Below, in pieces: positions 1 through 9,546 of a stretch of DNA of 64,000 nucleotides. The translations under genes and the position numbers were made by a program. Within the stretch, counting starts at the first letter, position 1. Each line of letters starts with the position of its first letter. The stretch lies in contig QQND01000004.1 of the NCBI GenBank assembly GCA_003402745.1, positions 1 to 64,000 of the forward strand, given 5' to 3'. Source of the DNA: Verrucomicrobiota bacterium (GTDB lineage: Bacteria > Verrucomicrobiota > Verrucomicrobiia > Chthoniobacterales > Chthoniobacteraceae). The notes below the pieces were generated by a model, which ran no database searches, was not told where the DNA came from, and worked only from the letters and a program-made list of their open reading frames with translations.

Positions 1-222
1 CCAGAAATCCTCTTTCGAGAAATGCACCTGACCAAACGATGCGCCGCTTCGGCCAATCACGATTCCGGGACCTTTAGCCAGCGAGGTGTCATGAAAGCCG
101 TTAGGCCCAGCAGAGCCTATTACAGGAATGCGACCAGTCCGGCGCTCGGGTTCTGTAAGATCATGTCCCCTTTGAAGCGCGACAAAGTCGCCAAGAGTAA
201 TATCTCGCCATTCGCTCGTCAT
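1..222 (-). CDS. hsdS: Type I restriction-modification specificity subunit (HsdS), N-terminal fragment, truncated by window edge
   Basis: Minus-strand translation from ATG (complement of 220-222): MTSEWRDITLGDFVALQRGHDLTEPERRTGRIPVIGSAGPNGFHDTSLAKGPGIVIGRSGASFGQVHFSKEDFW, open to the edge. Typical HsdS target-recognition-domain start (LGD...LQRG.DL...GxIPVIGSxGxxGxH...GPGIVIGRxG..G.V...DFW). AAGGA precedes the start. Not in the ORF track because no stop lies in the window. Confidence 0.85.
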   Translation of the reverse strand, partial: MTSEWRDITLGDFVALQRGHDLTEPERRTGRIPVIGSAGPNGFHDTSLAKGPGIVIGRSGASFGQVHFSKEDFW

Positions 223-536
223 ACCCGCGTTTCCTTCTTCTGGCGATCACGGGCCTCACCCTGTCCCCTTGCGCAATGTCCCCCCAAATACAAATAGGCC
301 AGAAATCCGGGGCCATCCCACCAAGCATCTCCGCGCAGCGCATCGATTTGTTTGCGCAGCACCTCCAAGTTGGCATTGGCGGGACGGGCAGCGAGCGAAG
401 CACTGGATGAGATTGCGAGTGGGGAGGAACCAGAGCGGGCAGACGGAATCGAACTCGCCTGGGCAGGGTTTGATCGGGTCGGATGGAGCGAGTTTCCGCT
501 GAACGGCTCTCTTTGCCGCCTGAGGCAGGCGAGGGC

Positions 537-1523
537 CTAGTTGCCGACGAGGCTGCGCTTCTGGGGTCTGGGAGTCTCTGGGCGGCCTGACGCGATCCAG
601 GCTTCGTGTTCCCCCCAGCCTGCATTCAAGAGTTCCTGAGCCTCAGCAAAACGGTTGTTTGAGCCGAGGACAACGACTTCTAGCCGGCGGGGGGTGACGA
701 AAAAGCTTTCGCCTTCTTTGCGGACTTCAGGCGAGCGGGCTGCGGAAATTGCGAGGCATTCGCCTGCGCGTTTGGTGGTACCGGTTTTGAGTCCGTCGAT
801 GGCGTTTTTGCCAAGCAATTGGTTGGTGTTTACAAGCTTGAATTCGCTTTTTGAGCCGTCTTCCCGCTGGACGCTGATGCGTCGTTCGCGTTGGGAGACG
901 AGGAAAAGAAAGGCGGGGGTGCTCATGGTATAGGCACTCAGTTTGGCCATATCTTCTGCGGTGGAATAAGGAAGTTTGCGTTCCAGCGTGTCCAGGCCGT
1001 GAGGGTTGAGGAACCGCGTGTTTGGCATGTTGAGCTTTCGCGCCAGAGCGTTCATCTGCGCGACAAAGGAAATGATGTGCAGATCGGGGTCGTTTCCTCC
1101 GGAAATCGCGCGACCGACGTGGGAGGCGAGGGTTTGGGCGGCGACGTTGTCGGATTGGAGCACCGAGGCGTAGAGCAGGTCCTTGAGGGAGGCTCGGTCC
1201 CCGGCGCTCCAGCGGACGCCCTGAGTGTTCATGATTTCTGGGCGGAGGGAGGGGACGGTGGCGAACTGGTCGAGGCTTTCGGAGCTAGCGTTGGCCCAGT
1301 CGAGCACGACTGCGGCGGTGGCGATTTTGGTGAGGCTGGCGACTTGCAGCTTCTTGTTCGCATTGAATTCCCGGAGTACGTGGCCGGTATGATGGTCGAT
1401 AACAATGTAGGCTTCAGCGGAAAGGCCTTCGGCGAGAGCGGCGGGAGAAGCCACGAAAGAGGTGCCTAAGGCGGTGAGGGTGAGGATAAATTTGCGGAGC
1501 GGCACTTTCATGATGCTAGTCAT
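537..1523 (-). CDS. D-alanyl-D-alanine carboxypeptidase (PBP5-like serine peptidase, S11)
   Basis: Signal peptide; SLTK (SxxK), SDN (SxN) and KTG motifs in order. Confidence 0.9.
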   Translation of the reverse strand: MTSIMKVPLRKFILTLTALGTSFVASPAALAEGLSAEAYIVIDHHTGHVLREFNANKKLQVASLTKIATAAVVLDWANASSESLDQFATVPSLRPEIMNTQGVRWSAGDRASLKDLLYASVLQSDNVAAQTLASHVGRAISGGNDPDLHIISFVAQMNALARKLNMPNTRFLNPHGLDTLERKLPYSTAEDMAKLSAYTMSTPAFLFLVSQRERRISVQREDGSKSEFKLVNTNQLLGKNAIDGLKTGTTKRAGECLAISAARSPEVRKEGESFFVTPRRLEVVVLGSNNRFAEAQELLNAGWGEHEAWIASGRPETPRPQKRSLVGN

Positions 1524-1650
1524 TTACCTTAATAACAGACTGCTTTAACGCAAGTGATCTCACAGGCGAATCTTAGTGAGTTTGGCCTGCGTGGGGAGAC
1601 CTGCTGGGTGTGCGTATTGCCGGAAGCCAACGCCTCCCGAGGGCTGCCCC

Positions 1651-1686
1651 GTGTGGGGGGACTCGTGTGGGGGGACTCGTGTGTGT
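1651..1686. repeat. Short tandem repeat, 14-bp unit gtgtggggggactc, two copies plus partial
   Basis: gtgtggggggactc gtgtggggggactc gtgtgtgtggg. Confidence 0.8.
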
Positions 1687-1689
1687 GGG

Positions 1690-2493
1690 TTAAAGTCCCG
1701 CCTGTCTCTGGATGGCCCGGCGAAACCGATTAGGGGCGTTAAAGAGACTGTCGAGGGAGTCGTGGGTGGCATCAGCCATGGGGCCCTGTTGCTGGCCGAG
1801 GCGGCATTGCAGGTAAACGGCTTCCCTGAGCACCATGCGCAGGTCGGCGGCGCGGGCTTTGTTCCAGGAAGGCTCGCTGATGTCGGTCTGGTTCCGGGCG
1901 TTTTCAAAGTCAATGAGGTGGGTTTCCAGAGGAGAGGGGCACACGATCAAGTTATGCAACTCCATGTCTCCGTGCACAAATCCGGCGTGGTGGAGGGTTG
2001 AAATGTGGGCGTGCGCCTGGGCCAGCAGGTGCCAGAGTCCGGCGGCGGCTGCGATTTCCAAGTCAAGGGCGACTTGGATGTTGGCCTCCTCCGGGTCGAC
2101 CCCGAAGGGAGAGATACGGTTATAGGGTTTTCCGGGCAGAAAACAGCTGCGGAAACTCAGGGGCGACCATCCGATGGGGGGCGGCACGGGCAGCAATTCA
2201 GAGGCGCGCTGCTGGCGTTCGAATTCCACTTGGGGGTCTCCGTGGAGGCTTGCTGGAAAGTAGGTTTTGCGGAAATGCAGCGGATAAATTTCTGTCAGAG
2301 GATAGGCCTTGCGGGACTCGGTTCCGGCGATGACGAGTTCAGCGGCCATCAGGGGCAAACCGCCCGCTTTGCGGTGGGCGAGTGTGCGCACAACAAAATC
2401 GTTTCCAGGGGGATGCAGTACCAGGTGGTGGTACTCCTGTGCCAGTCGCACGGAGTGTCGCGGGGACACGGCGATTAATCCATCGGGGCTCAT
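1690..2493 (-). CDS. Protein-kinase-fold / lipopolysaccharide-kinase-like protein
   Basis: HGDMELHN catalytic loop (HxDxxxxN) and LIDFEN (DFG-equivalent) motifs. Confidence 0.7.
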   Translation of the reverse strand: MSPDGLIAVSPRHSVRLAQEYHHLVLHPPGNDFVVRTLAHRKAGGLPLMAAELVIAGTESRKAYPLTEIYPLHFRKTYFPASLHGDPQVEFERQQRASELLPVPPPIGWSPLSFRSCFLPGKPYNRISPFGVDPEEANIQVALDLEIAAAAGLWHLLAQAHAHISTLHHAGFVHGDMELHNLIVCPSPLETHLIDFENARNQTDISEPSWNKARAADLRMVLREAVYLQCRLGQQQGPMADATHDSLDSLFNAPNRFRRAIQRQAGL

Positions 2494-2660
2494 GTTTGCA
2501 GGCTAATGGCAAGAGCCTCCGGAGGCGAGCGGCTGGGTGGGGGAGGATGGATTTTTTGCCGGCGAGTGCACTGAAACGCAGGTGCAGTTTTCGGCTAAGG
2601 TTTTCTAGTTGGAGAAGTTCGGGGCTGGGCAGGGCAGGGTTTGCTAGTTATGATGCCGCG

Positions 2661-3776
2661 ATGTCTTCTTCCCGACCGCTCCCGCTTCAAGTGATTGACT
2701 CGCTAAAAAACGCGTCCGCCCAGTTAAAGGAAACTAAAGTGCTGGTGGGATTTGACGGTTTTGTGGACAATATCCTGCACGTTGTAAAGGCGCGCGAGTC
2801 CGCTCTTAAGTACACGCGGATGGAACGCATGACGGAGTTTTCCGAAAAAATTGGGGAGGCGGCCGGTCTGAGTGCAAACATGGAGATGGTCGTGCAGATG
2901 CGCAAACTGGGGGGCAACGGTCCGATCATGGCCAACGCGCTGGGAGCTTTTGGGAACGCCGTGACCTACATTGGCAACCTGGGAGCACCGGCGCTCCACC
3001 CTGTTTTCACCGAATTTGCCGCCGCCGCGAAGGTGTTTTCGATCGCCGAACCAGGGGTGACCGACGCCATTGAATTTGACGACGGCAAGTTGATGTTTGG
3101 AAAACACGAGACGTTGCGGGAGGTAAACTGGGCCAACCTGATTAAACACGTTCCTGAGAAGGCGCTGGTGAAGATATTTTCCCAAAGCAGGTTCATCGCG
3201 CTGGTGAACTGGACGATGCTCACGCAGATGAAGGGAATCTTTCAGAAGATTGCTTCGGTGATCGCCCCGCAGCTCAAGGGACCCAAACGGATTCTTTTTT
3301 TTGACCTCGCAGACCCTGCCAAGCGTTCCAGCGGGGATATTGGCGAGGTGCTCAAGCAGATCGCCAAATTCGAAAAACACTTCCGGGTGGTGCTCGGGTT
3401 GAACCTGAGAGAGAGCCACCAGGTAGGGGAGGTTCTCGGCGTGCGTGCCCCGGAGGAAAACCACGCGGCTGTGACGGCCCATGCGTTGCGCTTGCAGGAG
3501 CTCCTGGACATCGACACGGTGGTGATTCATCCCACCCATTTTGCGGCGGCGGCCAACACTCACGGGGCGACTTTTGTGGAGGGCCCTTTCACTCCAAAGC
3601 CCAAAATCACCACGGGAGCGGGGGATCATTTCAACGCAGGCTTCTGTACGGGGCTGATTTTGGGGCTGGATTTGGAGCAGAGTCTCCAGGTTGGGGTAGC
3701 GACTTCGGGGTATTACGTGCGTAACGCGAAGAGCCCGAAGGTGGGGGATTTGGTGAAGTTTTTAAAGACGCTGTAG
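2661..3776 (+). CDS. PfkB-like carbohydrate kinase
   Basis: VGFDGFVDNI..., GGNGPIMANALGAFG, C-terminal TTGAGDHFNAGF anion-hole motif. Start placed at ATG 2661 (MSSSRPLPLQ) rather than the ORF-track start 2382. Confidence 0.8.
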   Translation: MSSSRPLPLQVIDSLKNASAQLKETKVLVGFDGFVDNILHVVKARESALKYTRMERMTEFSEKIGEAAGLSANMEMVVQMRKLGGNGPIMANALGAFGNAVTYIGNLGAPALHPVFTEFAAAAKVFSIAEPGVTDAIEFDDGKLMFGKHETLREVNWANLIKHVPEKALVKIFSQSRFIALVNWTMLTQMKGIFQKIASVIAPQLKGPKRILFFDLADPAKRSSGDIGEVLKQIAKFEKHFRVVLGLNLRESHQVGEVLGVRAPEENHAAVTAHALRLQELLDIDTVVIHPTHFAAAANTHGATFVEGPFTPKPKITTGAGDHFNAGFCTGLILGLDLEQSLQVGVATSGYYVRNAKSPKVGDLVKFLKTL

Positions 3777-3883
3777 CGCCGGCGCATTTTGAGGGATGCA
3801 CTATAGGTTGTAGGGAGCGGGGAGGGGGTCCCCTACAGGTTGGGCTTGCTTCCGTTCCTGCCTTGGGCGAAGTTACGGGCGCC

Positions 3884-6800
3884 ATGTATCTCCGTTCCCT
3901 CGAATTATTCGGGTTCAAAAGCTTCGCTCCCAAGACCGTCCTTGAGTTTCACCGGGGGGTGACCTGCGTGGTCGGCCCCAACGGCTGCGGGAAGTCGAAC
4001 GTGCTGGATGCGATCCGCTGGGTTCTGGGGGAGCAGTCGGCCAAGGCGCTGCGGGGAGGGGAAATGGCGGACGTTATTTTTTCGGGCACTGATTCCCGAT
4101 CGGCGCTGGGGATGGCGGAGGTGTCCATGAATTTCTCGGAATGCGAGAAGGAGCTTGGAGTGGACTGGAGCGAGGTGACGATCACCCGGCGGGTGTTCCG
4201 GGACGGTTCCTCGGAGTATTTGCTCAACCGGACTCCGTGCCGGCTGAAGGATATCCATAATTTATTTATGGATACGGGCATTGGGCGTTCGGCCTATTCG
4301 ATCATGGAGCAGGGTAAGATCGACCAGATTCTTTCGTCTCGCCCTGAGGATCGGCGTGCGATTTTCGAGGAGGCCGCCGGGATCACCCGTTTCAAGAGCC
4401 AGCGCAAGGAGGCGCTGCGGAAGCTGGAGGCGACGGAGGCGAATTTGATCCGCTTGGATGACATTGTGAAGGAGGTCAACCGGCAGATCGCCTCCATGCA
4501 AAGGCAGGCTGCTAAGGCGCGCCGCTACCAAGGCTTGCTGGCGGAGCTGCGCACCTTTGAAACTCACTCGGCGCGGCGGCAGTGGGAGGTCATTGAAGAG
4601 CGGCGGGAGGCGGATCGCAACGAGCTTGGGGGGTTGCGGGCGCGGCAGAGTGAGTTGGAAGAGGAGATTGAGTCGGGCGAAGGTGAATTGGCGGCGCGGC
4701 GGGCGAGTCTGGCCGCGATGGAGGAGCAGTTGGACGTGGCGCGGCGCAACGCGACGGATCTACGCAGCCGGATTTCCAACCACGAAAACCGGATTATTTT
4801 CAACAAGGAGAAGGAAACGGAGTACGAGGGGCTCATTTCCCGCTACCAGGGGGAGATGGCGGGTGCGCGGGAGCGCTTGCACGCGGCGGAGGCGGCTTTG
4901 CGCGAGGCGGATCAGGAGTTGCAGGAGATCAACGCGCTGTTGGCGAGCGAACAGGGACGCATGGAGGCGGTTCAGGGGGCTGCATATGCTGTGGCGAGCG
5001 AACGGGCTGAGGCCGAGCGGGGACTGCAGGGAGTGGTTCAGGAGATGCAGAGGGAGGAGCACCGGGTGTCGGGTCTCCGGGGGCAGCTCTCGAGCATGAC
5101 CCAGCAGCGGGACGGGATGGAGGCGCGGCTTTCGGTTTTGGGGGCGGAAACCGAGCAACTGCGGGAGGCGGCTGGGGAGGTGGGCGAGCTTTTGGCCCAG
5201 GCGCGCACGGATTTGGAGGCTGCGCAGCAGGCGGCGGACAAGAGCGCGTCGGAGGTGAACGAGATGGAGGGGCAGCTGCGGATGGCGCAGATGACGTTGT
5301 CCACGGCCGATGGAGAGTTGAGACAGGTGCAGCGCGTGTTTTCTGAAAAGGAGGGACGGTTGGAGGTGCTGAAGGGGTTGTTGGAGAGCGGGGAGGGGTT
5401 TTCGGCGGGAACGCAGGCGGTGCTCAAGGGGTTGGATAATCCAGATTTTTTTCTGCCGGCGGTCCAGGGGGCGCTGGCCCAGTTTATCGATGTGGAGCCG
5501 GAGTATGTGGCTGCGGCGGAGGCTGTGTTGGGGGCGAACCTGCAGGCGGTCGTGATGAAAGACACGGAGGCGGCTGGGCACATAGTGAAGACGCTTCGGG
5601 CGCAGAAGGGGGGGCGGACGGTACTCGCCCTGGAGGAGTTGGATGCGGCTTTTGAGCATGTTCAAAACGAAGACCTAGCCCTTCCGGAGGGGGCTTTGTG
5701 CTGGCTCATCCACAAGATTAAGCCGTTGCCGGAAGCCCAACGTCTCATTGAACGGCTTGTGAATTTTGCGGTGGTCGTGCCGGATGTAGAAACTGCGCTC
5801 AAGCTTTTCCCGCTTCGGGGCTGGACCCTCGTCACGCTGCAGGGGGAGGTGCTCTTTGGGGACGGAATGTTGCATGGGGGCGCGGAGAGCGGCACTGGAG
5901 CGGCGTCGGTTTTGGAGCGGCGCAACCAGATTTTGAATTTGGAGGCGGAGTTAGAGGGACTTAGCGCGCAGGTGCAGGAGCGGCAGCGCCGGCGGGAGGA
6001 AGCGGCCTCGGAATTGGAGGGGTGCGGCGTGCGCCTGGCGCAGGCGCGGGAGGAGAAACACGCATCGGCTTTAGATTTGGCAGGGTTGAAGACGCAGTTG
6101 GCGCAGTTGGAACGGCAGCTTGGGGAGACCCAGCGCAAGCAGGTTTCGATGGAGGGCGAGCAGGCCGGGGCGCAGAGCCGTTTTTCAGACGCGGTACAGC
6201 GTCTGGAGGGGCTTGAGGAGGACGTAAATACTGCTCTCGGGCGCATCGGTGAACAGCAGGAGCGCCGGCAGGAATTTCAGGAAGGAATGGAAGCGCTGCG
6301 GGCGAGGGAGGCGGAAGCGCAGTCTGAGTTAGGCGAAATGAAGGTGCGGGTGGCCACGGAAAAACAGAGGCACGCCTCCTTGTTGTCCCAGCGCCAGCCC
6401 ATGGAGGCTCGGCTCACGGAGCTGGGGGATCTCATTGAGCAGCGCCAGACGGATGTGGAGGGGTACCGGGGCAGGGTGGCTGCGTTGCTGGCGGAGTCCG
6501 CGGAAATTACGACGAGCTTGGAAGGGTTGCGCGGGCGTGTCGGGGAGTTTGAGGGCGCCTTGAACGCATTGCTTTCGGAGCGGGCTGCCGTGGCGGCCAT
6601 TGTGGAGGAGGAGACGGTCCAAGTGCGGGCCCGGCGGTCGCAGTTGTCTGGGTTGGTGGAAAAACGCACCCGCTTGGAGGTGCATCTCAACCAGTGGGAA
6701 ATGAAGGCGAACATCGTCGAGGAGCACATCCGGAAGCGCTACCAGATTGAGGTTTCGGAATTTAAGAAGGACTTATACGAGCTCAAGGTGGCGTACCGGG

Positions 6801-7693
6801 ATGCGCTGAAGCGGCCACGCGGGGGGGCGTCAGCGGAGGCGGAGGCTTCGAGTGAGGCGCCCGTGGAGTCGGATAGCGAGGGAGGGGCTTCGGTGGAAGC
6901 GGAGGCGTATGAAATGGACTGGTCGCACATTGATGCGATGGTACGCGAGATTGACCAGCGTCTGGACGCGATGGGGCCGGTGAACATGGAGGCGATCCAA
7001 GAGTACGAGGAGTTGGAGCAGCGCCAGGGCTTTCTTCAACAGCAGCACAACGATTTGATCAACGCGAAGACTGAACTGCTGGAAGTGATCGCGAAAATCA
7101 ACAACACCACCCGCCAACTTTTTGCGGAGACGTTTGCCAAGATAAAAGTCAATTTTCAGGAGATGTTCACGGAGCTTTTTGGCGGCGGGAAGGCGGATTT
7201 GATTTTGACTGATGAAAGCGACCCGTTGGAGAGCGGTATTGAAATCATCGCCAAACCCCCGGGCAAACAGCTCCAGAGCATTACCTTGCTTTCGGGCGGT
7301 GAGAAAACGATGACGGCCGTTTCCCTGCTGTTTTCCATCTACATGGTCAAGCCCAGCCCGTTCTGCGTGTTGGATGAAATGGATGCGCCTCTGGATGAAA
7401 GCAACATCAACCGATTCATCAAGATTCTCGACCGCTTCGTGGCACAGAGCCAGTTCGTGGTTATTTCCCACAATAAAAAGACGATTGCGCGGGCGGACGC
7501 TCTTTACGGCGTGACCATGGAAGAACACGGGGTATCTCGTCTGGTGGGCGTGAAATTCACCCGCCGTGATGAAAGCCGCGCGACGACGGACGTTGTGGGA
7601 TCGGGCAATTCAGAGTCCGTTCCGAGTGTGGCGGAAGCCTTTGGGAAGAGCCCGCGGTTGCACAGTGAGGATAAGGCTGAAGAGCGCGCGTAG
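3884..7693 (+). CDS. smc: Chromosome segregation protein SMC
   Basis: N-terminal Walker A GPNGCGKSNVLDAIRWVLGEQSAKALRG, long coiled coils around a hinge, C-terminal LSGGEKTMTAVSLLFSIY and CVLDEMDAPLDESN. Confidence 0.97.
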   Translation: MYLRSLELFGFKSFAPKTVLEFHRGVTCVVGPNGCGKSNVLDAIRWVLGEQSAKALRGGEMADVIFSGTDSRSALGMAEVSMNFSECEKELGVDWSEVTITRRVFRDGSSEYLLNRTPCRLKDIHNLFMDTGIGRSAYSIMEQGKIDQILSSRPEDRRAIFEEAAGITRFKSQRKEALRKLEATEANLIRLDDIVKEVNRQIASMQRQAAKARRYQGLLAELRTFETHSARRQWEVIEERREADRNELGGLRARQSELEEEIESGEGELAARRASLAAMEEQLDVARRNATDLRSRISNHENRIIFNKEKETEYEGLISRYQGEMAGARERLHAAEAALREADQELQEINALLASEQGRMEAVQGAAYAVASERAEAERGLQGVVQEMQREEHRVSGLRGQLSSMTQQRDGMEARLSVLGAETEQLREAAGEVGELLAQARTDLEAAQQAADKSASEVNEMEGQLRMAQMTLSTADGELRQVQRVFSEKEGRLEVLKGLLESGEGFSAGTQAVLKGLDNPDFFLPAVQGALAQFIDVEPEYVAAAEAVLGANLQAVVMKDTEAAGHIVKTLRAQKGGRTVLALEELDAAFEHVQNEDLALPEGALCWLIHKIKPLPEAQRLIERLVNFAVVVPDVETALKLFPLRGWTLVTLQGEVLFGDGMLHGGAESGTGAASVLERRNQILNLEAELEGLSAQVQERQRRREEAASELEGCGVRLAQAREEKHASALDLAGLKTQLAQLERQLGETQRKQVSMEGEQAGAQSRFSDAVQRLEGLEEDVNTALGRIGEQQERRQEFQEGMEALRAREAEAQSELGEMKVRVATEKQRHASLLSQRQPMEARLTELGDLIEQRQTDVEGYRGRVAALLAESAEITTSLEGLRGRVGEFEGALNALLSERAAVAAIVEEETVQVRARRSQLSGLVEKRTRLEVHLNQWEMKANIVEEHIRKRYQIEVSEFKKDLYELKVAYRDALKRPRGGASAEAEASSEAPVESDSEGGASVEAEAYEMDWSHIDAMVREIDQRLDAMGPVNMEAIQEYEELEQRQGFLQQQHNDLINAKTELLEVIAKINNTTRQLFAETFAKIKVNFQEMFTELFGGGKADLILTDESDPLESGIEIIAKPPGKQLQSITLLSGGEKTMTAVSLLFSIYMVKPSPFCVLDEMDAPLDESNINRFIKILDRFVAQSQFVVISHNKKTIARADALYGVTMEEHGVSRLVGVKFTRRDESRATTDVVGSGNSESVPSVAEAFGKSPRLHSEDKAEERA

Positions 7694-7832
7694 TGAAAGA
7701 ACGGGGGTGGGAAGATCTCTTGGACTGGCGGATTCTGTGAGGGTGGAATCTGGGGGCGTTACGCGCAGAGTGCGCTGGTCTGGGAGGACGTTGAAGTGCG
7801 CGGGCCTGTGGGTGGAGCGCTTCCAACTAAGT

Positions 7833-9431
7833 TCAAAGGCGCTTTTGCCGCGCCAGCACGAGGGCAGCGAGGCCGCAGCCTGCGATCCAGAGGTCGCCAA
7901 AGCGGGTGTAGGTTGTCTGCACTGGATGCTCCGGCACCAGCACGGCCACGGTGTCCACGCCCTCAGTAAACGCCGCCAAGCGTTGTTCGACGCGGCCCAG
8001 AGCGTCGACGGAGCACGTTTCGCCAGTATTGGCGCACCGGATTAGCGGGAGGCGCGTTTCGATTGCGCGGAACTTTGCGTTAGCCAGATGCTGCGCGGCG
8101 GCCGCGCTGCCGCCGAACCACGAATCGTTAGTGAGGTTCACGAGCACTTGCGCACCCGCCAGAACAAGCGCGCGAGTCTCTCTGGCGAGGCTGTCTTCAA
8201 AACAGACGAGAGCTCCGATGCGTACCGCTGGTTTTTCTAGAAACAAGAGGTTTGCTTCCTTCCCAGCCTCGAGATCTCCAGGCACAAGCATCCGGACCCA
8301 GCGCGGCAGCCAGTCTCGGAACGGCAGGAATTCGCCAAAAGGAACGATGTGCCTCTTTCTATAACTCTGAAGGGGTTTTTCCGGGCTGTTGATCAGGACG
8401 GCTGAATTGTATTCGTACATTTCACCGGTGCCATCGGGTCCGGTTGGTACGGGCTCGAGGGTTCCAAGTAAAAGCGGGGCTTTGGCCAAGGCGGCCTGAC
8501 GGAGCGTGAAATCGTGATTGGCTTCATCGGCGAACATCCCCCGGGGGGTGGCGGCCTCGGGCCACAGGAAAAGATCCGGCGCCGGTTGTATGGCTGCCGC
8601 CACCAGCATGAGAGCTTCGATCTTTTTAAGAACCGCGTTCTCCTCGGACTCGTCGAACTTCTCCTCTTGCGCGATATTGGGCTGGATTGCGATCGTTCTA
8701 AGGGGAACGGTGGGTCCTGTGTTTTTTTGGACCACGCAACGGACGCCGTAACTTACCGATAAGCCCACGAGAAGGAGCGCGGTCATTATCTCGGCCCGTA
8801 AATTTGGGAGCGTCCGGATAGAGGCGGTCTGAGCGATTCGCCGCACCACCAAAGCGAGGATCATATTTGTGAAGACGACGACAAACGTGACTCCGTGCAC
8901 ACCGAAGAGATCTGCGATTTGAACCAAGGCGAGATTGTTGTGGAGGGCGACGCCGGGGGAGTTCCAGCCAAAGCCCGTGAAAAGCCAACCCCTGAGCCAG
9001 TCGAGGGCCACCCAGGCACACGTTGCGCGGATTGCAAAATTGATATTGGCCAGGGAGGACGCTGCATTTGTTTTCCCCGGGTGAGGAGGGTAAGTCACCA
9101 ACCAGGACCAGAGCGCAGGGTAGAGGGCGAGATAGGCAGCCAGCAGCAGCGGGAGTCCGAACAGGGCGGGGCTGTCAAAAAGGTCGGCGAGCTCGCTCAG
9201 CCAGGAGAAGGTTGCGGTGAAAAAGACGATCCCGGAGGTGAAGCCTAAGAGGGGTGCCTTCCATTTTTGGGCGTCTTTCGGGAGAGACCAGAGCGCTGCG
9301 AGGAGAGGCAACAGTGCCACCCAGATGAGAAAGGGGAGGTTCCAAGGGGCGAAACAAAGCGTAAGCAAGACGCCGGAACCCGCGGCGGCCAGCCACGGCC
9401 AGTTTTTGCTGAAAGCGGCGGAAGTAATCAT
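7833..9431 (-). CDS. lnt: Apolipoprotein N-acyltransferase
   Basis: N-terminal hydrophobic helices plus nitrilase domain: FLWPEAATPRG, ICFEDSLA-like GALVCFEDS, NLTNDSWFGGSAAAAQHLANAKFRAIET. Confidence 0.93.
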   Translation of the reverse strand: MITSAAFSKNWPWLAAAGSGVLLTLCFAPWNLPFLIWVALLPLLAALWSLPKDAQKWKAPLLGFTSGIVFFTATFSWLSELADLFDSPALFGLPLLLAAYLALYPALWSWLVTYPPHPGKTNAASSLANINFAIRATCAWVALDWLRGWLFTGFGWNSPGVALHNNLALVQIADLFGVHGVTFVVVFTNMILALVVRRIAQTASIRTLPNLRAEIMTALLLVGLSVSYGVRCVVQKNTGPTVPLRTIAIQPNIAQEEKFDESEENAVLKKIEALMLVAAAIQPAPDLFLWPEAATPRGMFADEANHDFTLRQAALAKAPLLLGTLEPVPTGPDGTGEMYEYNSAVLINSPEKPLQSYRKRHIVPFGEFLPFRDWLPRWVRMLVPGDLEAGKEANLLFLEKPAVRIGALVCFEDSLARETRALVLAGAQVLVNLTNDSWFGGSAAAAQHLANAKFRAIETRLPLIRCANTGETCSVDALGRVEQRLAAFTEGVDTVAVLVPEHPVQTTYTRFGDLWIAGCGLAALVLARQKRL

Positions 9432-9546
9432 GTGCAGCCTGCCCAGTACAATGCCCGGGGCTCGGATGCGAGCGATGATTGCTTAGAATACTTTGTTGGA
9501 TTTGTCCGTCTGGATGTTTTGCGACTTTCACGTTAAGGATTGATTT

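Noticed and set aside
2724-3629. 301-aa minus-strand ORF
   Set aside because: Antisense to the PfkB-like kinase; His/Arg-rich shadow translation.
4760-5665. 301-aa minus-strand ORF inside smc
   Set aside because: Leu/Arg/His-rich antisense translation of the SMC coiled coil.
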